A stretch of DNA of 64,000 nucleotides from Nitzschia sp. pyKryTriq1 (Eukaryota; Bacillariophyta; Bacillariophyceae; Bacillariales; Bacillariaceae), in the NCBI GenBank assembly GCA_956465555.1, contig OY101128.1:1178001-1242000 (forward strand). The letters are read 5' to 3'. The position numbers and the translations under genes are program-made. Of the stretch, positions 52,018-60,661 are shown piece after piece. The notes beneath the pieces were generated by a model. That model saw only the letters and a list, made by a program, of their open reading frames with translations, did no database searches and was not told the DNA's origin. Numbering within the stretch: position 1 is the first letter of the stretch; each line of letters starts with the position of its first letter.

Positions 52018-55002
52018 TTAACTCGACATTTCTTCAACAACGTGGGAGGTCAATTCGAGGGGGAGTTTTACACTCTTGAACATTCTTGCTGTTGGATCAG
52101 AGCCGTGGCGAAACAGTTTGACCTGCCACGGATCCCTACTCAGTAGATTCTCCACATTGGGCTTAACGGCAGACGATACTTCCGAATTGGACCGAGCATT
52201 CAGCAACGGCAAATACTCGTCTTGTTTCGCCTTGGTTTCCTCTGCAAGCGAATACTGTGCTAAACATTCGTTTTCCAATTTTTCGTTCTTCGTATCCCTC
52301 GCAATATCTGCCCACAACGCCCATAATTTACCGTTCCCTCCGGGAAAAGAATTTTCTTTCAGTGCCAAGGCAAGACAGTGCTGCGCGAAATATAATTTAC
52401 CCCGCTGCTGCTTCAAGCTAGCAACGGAGTAAAGGATATAGGAACGAAGACGGGATCTTCCATCTCCCGTTTCCACGAGTCTTAAGGCGTTGTCAAACAG
52501 CAATTCGGCCCGATCCAAGTTACCCAGGTGCCATTCACACACTGCCCATGAATGCAGGAGTTCTGGAAGACCTTTTCTGTCTTCTCGTTCCTCGATGCTC
52601 GATTTCATCACTGCTTGAGCACCAAGAAACAGAATTTTCCGAGCGTCCTGAAAATTGGAAAGAGACATTTCGAACTCTGCGGACATTCGATATGGGTCCG
52701 CGTGCCTTTAGTGGAACACTGAGTCAGAATACGGCCGAGCGAAAGCGTCGCCATCTTTTCGTTGTCGTACTCACCTATTTCCGACTTTGCTGCATGCTTC
52801 CTGGTAAATAGTTCTGGCTCTTTCGTAGCTAAACCTATTGCTGTGGTATTGGGCCCAACTGAGTAAGAGTTTGTATTCCTCAGGGAATGCAACGCGCGCT
52901 CGTTCATACACTCGATCGACGCTTTCGAATGTGCCGTGACGTTCTTCGAGACGAGCCCAGTTCCGGTAGACATGTACAAACTTGTCGCCCGATCGATACC
53001 TGGGGACAGACCGAAGTAATTGATTGGTTATTTCGACTGAGTTTGTGGAGTTGAAACCGGTCGGTGACTGTAGAGACGACATTTGTCCATTGTTTCGAAG
53101 ATACCTCTGTCGCGCCTCCACGAGGCCTCGCTCGTACTGTGCAATGGCAGAAGTACAAATAAGCTGTGCCTTTTGTATTCTATCCTCTGACTCTTCCAGT
53201 TGCGCAAGGGCAACCCATCCTTGGGCATGTCTACCATTGTTAATCCGAAGTGCTTTTAGCAACCAACTTCGAGCACTGTCGATTTGCCCTTGTTCATACG
53301 CCACCGCGGCCAAGGCAGAGTATGCAAAGCAATGACTCATGGGCGGTCCATGCTTGAGAGCCCTTCTGTAGGAGCGCTCCGCATCCTGGAGCATTTGCGC
53401 GGCTCGGTAGACGTCTCCACAAGCATGCCACAGGCGATGGTTGGTTGGGCAGTATTCCAGACCCTGCTTAATAATCCTAGTAGCCTTCGCGATATTTCCT
53501 TGTGAATGTTCCATTGATCCCAATGCATGATAGGATTGAGCAAAGGTGGGGTCGCACTCGATTGCTTTTTCGAAATACTCTCTGGCTAACTGATTCGTTC
53601 CATGCTTTCTTTCTAGCTGTCCCAAGCCATGCCAGAGCCAAGGATTTTGGTCCTGTATCTGGAGGCCAGCATGTAAAGTCTCCCTCGCCTTACAAAAGTC
53701 TCCTTGTTCCGTGTACATCCTTGCCAGGCGGCGATATACTCGCGCGTCAGATGGAGTTACCCTGAGTAGCGTCTGCAGCAAATCAATAGCTACTATTCTT
53801 TCTCCCAGCTGGTCGGCTTGCTTTGACGCTGTGTATAGCTCCTTGACTTTGATGTTCGATGCAAAGGGGGAAGATGGTGCTCTTAGTGCCCTTGCTAAAC
53901 TCTTTAAGTATTCTGCCGTTGCAGGCCGTTGATGTTGGCCAGATGGTTCAAAAGTCTGCCTTTTCGGAACAGGGCGCCCTTCTCGCTTTTGTCTGTGGAT
54001 CTCTTTCCGTTTCTGCAAGAGGGGCTCGATATCGACGTTCCTGGCCCAGTCCGCAAGTGAATTTGGCGTTGACGTGCTGTAGCGGCCAACTGCATCTTCG
54101 GCGGACGGTTGTTGTATCGAAGTGGCGGACGCAGAGTCTTCAAAGTAGCGGGTCAAAAAGTCTCCCGTGATTTTCACTTGGTTCTGGTACTGCTGATCGA
54201 CTACCCAATTCCAGAGGCGTTCCTGGAGAGCGGCCTTATTGCCAGACTGTGGCGGCAGGAGCAGAAGAATGCGTACCGGTACCATACGAGTACAGGACAG
54301 TGTTAGCAAATCCGAGGCGCTCCGCGGGTGCGACAGTAGACACGAAATTTCGCCTTGGCTTACCTTTTCCAGTCCCCTTTCCACACAAGCTTGCTTCAAT
54401 TCCACAACCTTGAGTGAGTCAATCCGCGCCCTGGTTGGTGTCCAGGGAAGCCCGACCGATTGAGAGGGTGCAAAGGATGCGGAGGGGTCTGATACTGGCG
54501 AGATCCAGTCGATGTCCATGGTAGCCGCTGGCGACGAGAAGAACGATCTGGCGTCCGAAACACCAGAGTCTGCGCTCTTCCATGTTTTCATGTTGACATT
54601 CGAAGGCGTGGCATATAATGAAAGGACGTCGAAGCCAAGCACCCGGCGATCCAAGCTTTCCGATGCCCCACTGGTCTTTCCTTTTCCGCTTCCAGCTCGC
54701 CCCTTCCGAAGCGCCACCGGCAGCAACGCAATCGACTGTGTGTGTGGGAATTTTCCACCTAGGAACATGCTTGGGGGCTCTCGTGCATTCCACTGCCGCT
54801 GCCGGATCGCGGGCTCCAGCCGAGACATGCAGAGCCCGCTGGCATCATTGGCACTCGCACTAGCCGTGATGGGAGCAACGATTACGCCTCGCAAGCGTCC
54901 ATTTCCAGTGGCTGCAGCTGCTGCTGCACCGGCACCTGCCCAAGCAAAGGCACAAGATCGAGACGTCACCTGCGCTACGAGGACAAAGTAGCAATACCAC
55001 AT
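52018..55002 (-). CDS. Plastid SAP and HAT/TPR-repeat RNA-processing-like protein (HCF107/Mbb1 type), spliced
   Basis: Three exons on the minus strand: 55002-54364, 54246-52775 and 52705-52018, with introns of 117 and 69 nt; 932 residues from Met 55002, or 974 if the upstream Met at 55128 is used. Removing intron 1, which has no stop, restores a compact SAP motif (LKVVELKQACVERGLEK joined to SGNKAALQERLWNW), a nucleic-acid-binding helix pair. The body is a long run of half-a-TPR/TPR repeats, with NWARLEERHGTFESV-type units, as in HCF107 and Mbb1, which stabilise or process chloroplast mRNAs. The N-terminus MWYCYFVLVAQVTSRSCAFAW fits a signal peptide with an A-F-A plastid junction. A plastid RNA role is by family; the target transcript is unknown. 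Confidence 0.8.
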
Positions 55003-55827
55003 GAACGTGGGAGATCTGTCTCTGCTCACGCAGCTGGGGCTTCGCGAGAGAGTCTTTCTCGCTCGCTTCATGTGCGTGTGTTTGCGCCCCTTGTCGTCGT
55101 TGTCTCGTGATGGATCGTTCATGTTCATGGGTGCTGCCGGTACTTCTACTTGTGCAAGTTAAAAGAGCTGACCTCCAGTCTGCTTTCGACGACAGTGCCA
55201 CTGCGAGTAAATAAAACTTCTCCCGACTAACTTTGAAGTACTCCTTGTCTTGTGTAATGTGCCTACCGGTACCGGTACCAGAGCAATTCCATTGGAACTT
55301 GGAACAAGGCAAGACCACAAACAACATGCCACCCCATCATCATCATCATCCCTGCCATCTGGCATCTGGCTCCGCAGAACTCGAACTCTCGCCTCATCAA
55401 CGACGACGAACAACAGGTGGTCAAAGGTTCTGCATGCGCTCTACTAATAAGTACCTATTACGTAGCGGTAGGTACCGGACATACAGGCAGTTCGTACCTG
55501 TACGCACGGTACGTGGTTGTCCTACACGTGTCCCAAGACTCAATGCCGTGATCCAAGAGGAGCGACAGAAGTGGCTATGACAAGGCAGCGAATCCCTCCG
55601 ATGATGAAATGACTGTCGGAGTTGCAAGAACAGGAGCAATCGAATTGTGAAGGATGCGTACGAATGATACTAGCTTTACTTGACAAGACTTGTGTAGAAG
55701 GAGTAATGCAAATGACCCAACACACTACAACGACCTAACTACCTGTGATACCTTAGCAGCGCTACTACCGGTAGTACTTTACCGGCGGTCGTACTACTCG
55801 TACCTTGACGGTCATCGTCGTGCGGAA

Positions 55828-55918
55828 GTTCAACTGCGGTTAACTGCGCGGTCGAACTTCCACCGCGGTTAACCGCGCGGTTAACCGCGGTTAACCGCGG
55901 TTAACCGCGGTTAAACTT
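55828..55918. repeat. GGTTAACCGC palindrome array
   Basis: About five tandem copies of the self-complementary 10-mer CCGCGGTTAA, preceded by diverged GCGGTTAACTGCGCGG units. Every unit is a perfect palindrome, so the stretch can form alternative hairpins or a cruciform. Confidence 0.85.
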
Positions 55919-56330
55919 TGTTGAACTTTTAGCGATGCGCTGGTACGTTGAAAAATTGATACAATACCAAAACGCTTCTTTTACCGCGCATTTTATCAAT
56001 AAGTTGAACTCGTTCGACCGCGGATGACCCTTTCTCCGTGAAGACCCGAAACACGTCAGGAAAAGCTCCAATGAGTCGTCGGTTCGGTGAGAAAGGACAC
56101 GGTCGGAGGTCGAACGAGTTCGCCATTTTTAGCGAATTCCCGAAGGTCCCTGTATCATCGTACTAGTAAAGCATACTACAAAAGCAGCCTATACTAGTAC
56201 TAGATAGATGACAAATCCATCACTCTAGAGAGGCAGTAGTAGTAGTAGCAGTAGAGAAAGATACTGTTGTAGAAAGAATCAGCAATCAACGAACATCAGT
56301 TTGTTCCTCACCACCGATTGTTCTGCAAAC

Positions 56331-56396
56331 AATGTTGCAAAATTTGCAACAATGTTGCAAATCTGATTTGCAACAATGTTGCAAAATTTGCAACAT
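56331..56396. repeat. Three tandem TGTTGCAAA...TTTGCAACA hairpins
   Basis: Three successive inverted repeats of TGTTGCAAA with TTTGCAACA, with central loops of 0-5 nt. The outer two are the same and the middle one has a longer loop. No gene covers them with confidence. Confidence 0.85.
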
Positions 56397-57010
56397 TTGG
56401 CGATCGTACGAACAATACCAAGGAATTGGCTTTACCGCGCGGATACACTTTTTAATCGTGGAATTACTGGTTTTGCGCTTGCCTCACAAGACAATTTCCG
56501 TGGTCTGTCCTGCGTTCTAATCCGCAGACATTGATTTCCCCCGGCCGCTCCTGGAACTTCGATCGATCATCACACCCGGCCGGCCGCCACCACGTCAGCC
56601 TCGAGGAGTGACGTCTGATTGGTGTTTATGACCGCACCGAGGACTGTCTGCGATACGGACCGGACCTCGTATCCGTACAAATAGTACGGGGAGATACGCG
56701 TGTAACCTTGGTGTAACGAGTCCCTGGTACCTCGTGCAAAAACCCCGTGCGTGCGTGGTGGTCATTAATCTCGATCGTGTTCGTTCTGTACGCCAGCCAG
56801 GTACCGGTTCGTACCGGTACAGTACGTCGCGTGGTAATTGCTAACTAACTGTACCACCTCTGTACTGGTGGTCTACAGTAGCGACCTAGTACAGTACCTT
56901 ACGTACTCTACGAGTGGTACGTACCGGTCCAAGGCCCGGGGTGGGTTGCCCGGTGTCGTCTACTGCGTACCAGGTATGTACCAGGTACCGTATGCCTTAC
57001 ACGCCACAGA

Positions 57011-57085
57011 CGCAACACGCAACACGCAACACGCAACACGCAACACGCAACACGCAACACGCAACACGCAACACGCAACACGCAC
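57011..57085. repeat. CGCAACA 7-nt minisatellite
   Basis: About ten perfect copies of the heptamer CGCAACA, about 210 bp upstream of the start codon of the small plastid protein gene. The purity suggests recent expansion. Confidence 0.9.
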
Positions 57086-57295
57086 GTACTGACCTTCCGT
57101 CCGTCGATCTACCGTTCGAGGAGAAGTACGTGTAATTGAACTGAATTTCAGTACGAGAAACATATTTCTGCGTGCGTACGTGGGCCCAGAATGACACCAT
57201 TCGAAAGCAAAGATTTTAGGATACAAGTACGACCATTCTGCCTTCAGTTGAAGACACAATTTTCACCTTTTGAATTGATCAGTCGTATTAGTAAG

Positions 57296-57707
57296 ATGGT
57301 AAGCCTTCGTCGAGGACAAGAAAGATCGGCTACTGTATGGTATCAAGGGTCGACAGGACTTGCTGGGCACTGTTGCTACTGGTATAATTGATCTTGTTTT
57401 GAAAGTTCCTCACCTTGGTGTGATTTCTTTTGTCGTTCTTTTACAGTACAAGCTTGTTGCCGCCCTTGCCCTTGTTGCTTCCGCTTCGGCGTTCGCCCCT
57501 ACCCCGGCCTTCACCCGCCAATCCACTGCCGTTTTTAACGGAAAGGCTGACTGGAGCAACGCTGCTGAGCTCGGATGGTCCATGGGAGGAGAAGACTACA
57601 CCCGTGACGTCAAACCCCACGTTGACGAGGATCCGCGCAAGACTATCCACCAAGGAGAATCCTTCGAGGAGTACATGAAGAACCGCGCCGCCAACGGTGG
57701 ATTCTAA
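57296..57707 (+). CDS. Small plastid-targeted protein of unknown function (spliced, start codon split off)
   Basis: Exon 1 contributes only the ATG (57296-57298), directly followed by GTAAGC. A 148-nt intron ends in TTTTACAG, and exon 2 runs 57447-57707. The 87-residue product begins MYKLVAALALVASASAFAP, a signal peptide with the classic diatom ASAFAP plastid motif, cleaved before Phe. The mature part is about 70 residues, hydrophilic, with no cysteine and no membrane segment; it has NAAELGWSMGGEDYTRD and a HQGESFEEYMKNR motif near the C-terminus. I cannot assign a family; a small subunit or accessory factor in the plastid is a guess. Without splicing the frame from this ATG closes after about 31 codons, which supports the intron. 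Confidence 0.8.
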
Positions 57708-58026
57708 ATTAGTGAATTACTCTAGGTCCACGTGTCTCTACTTAGTACTTTTTCATCCCGATTGTGTGACAATATGAACATTTCCCCTTATGGAACGAAT
57801 CTTTCATTTAGTCGTATAGGGCCCCTGCAGGGAACTGACCCAATGTGTGCCACGAAAAGACATCCTTCGTTTCCGAGCATGCGGTTTCCTAGTACAACCA
57901 GAATGCTTGTTCTGTAAACTACCATTACTCTTGTTGAATTGTAATTGGTATTTTCTACAGTGCGCTTTTTGCAGCTTTAGGAATGCTCATACTGTACTAT
58001 TATCCAAACGACTACTCGACCTACTC
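57708..58026. other. Convergent 3' intergenic DNA
   Basis: Lies between two convergent genes and probably contains both 3' UTRs. Nothing else is seen. Confidence 0.5.
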
Positions 58027-59661
58027 CTATAAATCTACTGTGTCAGTGGCAATGCCCTTTCTTTTGGCCTTGGAGGGCTCGGAAGCTTCACAAGAAGTTA
58101 CACGATCCTTAATTGCCATATCCAACTCATCCTGCGAGTACAAGGGAGCCCGTCTGGATCTTCTGGGTGGGGATGCAGACGTATAGGGATCGTACACTTC
58201 GTCTAGGAGTAGAAAGGAATCAGCACCTGGGATAGTGTCAGGCATTGAGTCGTGCTCGGCGTTTTCTTCCATTGCTGTGCCTGCTGCATTTACGAAATCC
58301 GCATTTTCCTTTTCGTATATCCTTTGACCCATACCGCGGCGTCTCTTGACTACCAGCAAGGCGATGATGGCCGACAATGCCCCCAAGATTGACAGGATGG
58401 TTATCCCGGCAGCCGAGAGTCCATTGTCGGCAGCACCTTCAGCATCTTTATTTGTTAGCTGTGGAAACTCTTGTTGCGGGATCTCTCCGTCGCCCCCATC
58501 AGATGGAGTTGAGGTTGGATTGCCTGTGGGCATCGGCAGTGGGTTCGGCTCCATATTGGACGCTACAGCAGAAAACCCTGCATACATCAAACTAGTTATC
58601 TCACCATTTCCTGTTATGCTCCCCTTCGCCATTGAATCACTGATGAAAGAGTTTATTTCAGCAACAAATTCAGATGCTACAGAATCCTGTAGCTGGCGGC
58701 CTCTTCGTTCTGGTGCGTCGTAAACCCAAATGGTTTCAACTGCAGACGCAACGAAACACCGCTTTGACACAGGCGTCGATCCTGTGCAATTGAGAGCGGT
58801 ATCAATAGCGTGGGGAAGAGAAACATACATCCATAAGTTGTCTTCCTGAAAAGTACATTGAAAAAACTCCTCAACAACGACATCGTGAATTTTCTCATGC
58901 AAATGATTGGAGATCAGTGCCTGCCACGGGTCTACCGCCTCATTCACGTATAGCTGGTACTGGAAGGTATAGTTGGCGCGCACGATGGCCTGAGTATTTT
59001 CAGGCGGCACCACACAGGAAGTGGACCGAACCCAATTTCCGAATTCGTCCTCAGTACTGTCAGTTACATATTGCGCAGGCGTCAACTGAATCTCTGGAAA
59101 GGCTGTAGGCGTGTCCGACGCGGTTTCCGCCGAAGATTCGAGAGTCGGAGACGGGGTGGGTTGTTCTGAAGTGACTATCGATGGAAACATGGTAGGGTCA
59201 AAGGTCGGGGCCGGCGACGGCGCTGGTGATGGACTTGAGGTAGGCGACTCTGACGGGTCGGAGGTTGAAGGAGAGCTGGAAGGCTCAAAGGATGGAGTCC
59301 ATGTGTCGGAGGGAGCCGAGCTGGGAGAGACGCTTCCGCTTGGAGCAATCGTCGGGGACGCTGTCCGAGTGAAGCTGTTGCAGACGCACTGGAGATGTGT
59401 CAGGACATTGTCTCGATCGCAGACCAGCCATTCAAAAACGCGGCAGCAAACAGGACAGTCGTCGCTGTGACTCTGGCAAACCTCGTCCGAGTTGGCGTGG
59501 TTCACTGTGGAGCTTCGGACGCTTTCAAACGGGAGGCAATCCTTGGTCTCGTCTGGTACTTGTACTTGTACTTGAACTTCGCGATCCTGCGCCTGTGGCG
59601 GTGCGCCGTCGAAAAAGGCTTCTGTGGACCTGCCTTTGCGGAATCGAGGAAGGGATGTCAT
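58027..59661 (-). CDS. One-pass membrane protein with Pro/Ser/Thr-rich linker
   Basis: 544 residues. A Cys-rich patch (61-94) is followed by a PT/PS-rich linker (98-190) of the kind common in diatom surface proteins. Next come a folded region (195-360) with Cys and Asn-X-Thr sites, a second short PT linker (370-395), one transmembrane helix (about 415-438, ILSILGALSAIIALLVV) with a positive KRRR stop-transfer, and a ~100-residue acidic/basic cytoplasmic tail. A dibasic RRGRQL (319-324) may be a processing site. The expected signal peptide is not seen, so the annotated start may miss an upstream exon, or the helix may act as its own signal. Likely a plasma-membrane or secretory protein; ligand unknown. 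Not homologous to the giant proteins beyond the PT linker style. Confidence 0.65.
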   Translation of the reverse strand: MTSLPRFRKGRSTEAFFDGAPPQAQDREVQVQVQVPDETKDCLPFESVRSSTVNHANSDEVCQSHSDDCPVCCRVFEWLVCDRDNVLTHLQCVCNSFTRTASPTIAPSGSVSPSSAPSDTWTPSFEPSSSPSTSDPSESPTSSPSPAPSPAPTFDPTMFPSIVTSEQPTPSPTLESSAETASDTPTAFPEIQLTPAQYVTDSTEDEFGNWVRSTSCVVPPENTQAIVRANYTFQYQLYVNEAVDPWQALISNHLHEKIHDVVVEEFFQCTFQEDNLWMYVSLPHAIDTALNCTGSTPVSKRCFVASAVETIWVYDAPERRGRQLQDSVASEFVAEINSFISDSMAKGSITGNGEITSLMYAGFSAVASNMEPNPLPMPTGNPTSTPSDGGDGEIPQQEFPQLTNKDAEGAADNGLSAAGITILSILGALSAIIALLVVKRRRGMGQRIYEKENADFVNAAGTAMEENAEHDSMPDTIPGADSFLLLDEVYDPYTSASPPRRSRRAPLYSQDELDMAIKDRVTSCEASEPSKAKRKGIATDTVDL

Positions 59662-60661
59662 ACTGATGGCAATGTACAGGTACGAACACCTGTACTCGCA
59701 ACTCTATTCGTACTATACCGTGAATTTGTTCAGATGCAAAGTAACTGGAACGGAAATCAGACTTTATCTGCTAACTGTCGGGGATGCAAAAGTCATCTGA
59801 GTACGTTGGCGTGTGCCGGTACCGGTACCGGTAGGAGATGGATGATGATGGAAAGAATAATAATGTGAGATGTGGACGATGATGCGCGGAAGATTGGAAG
59901 TTGGAAAATGGAAACAGATTATGAACGATCGATCGGTACCGGTACCTGATACGAGTACTGTACCGGTACAGTACAGTACTTCTACAGAGGATCAAACGGA
60001 AGCTGGCTCTGCGCGCACGCATGCGAGGGGGAGTTTCGTGAGTTTGATCGGTTATATTCTCTAACGTCTACGAATACTCCTGAAATATCTACTCTAGCTA
60101 GTCTACTCTACTACCACGTCGTAGAGATACTCCAGACTATCAGCCCTACCTGTTCTTTATTAGATTCTTTATTAGAAATACGAATAGTTGCTGCAGTAAG
60201 TAGAACAGCGTGGGAAAGAATCCAGAATTCAGAGAATCGTCAACAAAAGTTCCAATCCTTTCAAAATGAAGCATTCGAATGGATTGCCCGCTGACAGGTA
60301 CAGGTACAAACAGACAGTAGTTTCTATCACATGACCATACGGGCAACTAGGTTGCATTGCATGACCAACAGTGGGATATGGGGAGAGTTAGTGGTTAATA
60401 TCCCCCAACACGGTGTAGGATGGTGAGCAGATGTTGTGAATGCATGAGGGAAATTTTTGATTGTGGGAGTCAGGGGCATGAGGAGAAACCAATGAGGGAG
60501 AAGGGCGTGTATGAAATATAATTCTCGAGACATCGTCGGGACAATTTGAATCTTGGGGTTTCACAAATTGATATTAACAATAAAGGCATGGCAAAGGTAA
60601 TCCTGCGGGGATACTAAAAGCAAAGAGGACGGTGATGTACAGTGCATCAATGGCGATCAGC
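59662..60661. other. Intergenic DNA
   Basis: 5' flank of the PT-rich membrane protein and 3' flank of the next minus-strand gene. ACCGGTACCGGT motifs lie near 59816 and 59935. A missing first exon of 58027-59661 could lie here, but I cannot point to one. Confidence 0.4.

Larger units (their letters stand above)
55003..57295. other. Long intergenic DNA with palindrome arrays and minisatellites
   Basis: A 2.3-kb gap without a supported gene. It holds the GGTTAACCGC palindrome array, three tandem hairpins and the CGCAACA minisatellite listed separately. A small CAT/ATC run (55330-55350) and ACCGGTACC motifs (about 55263 and 56812) also occur. Confidence 0.5.

Noticed and set aside
52706-52774. 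Separate gene at 52018-52686
   Set aside because: The frame continues the HAT repeats of the upstream exon once the 69-nt intron is removed, so it is the last exon of the same gene.
56332-56520. 62-codon frame with CCK repeats
   Set aside because: Its start is translated hairpin repeat and the rest shows no protein character.
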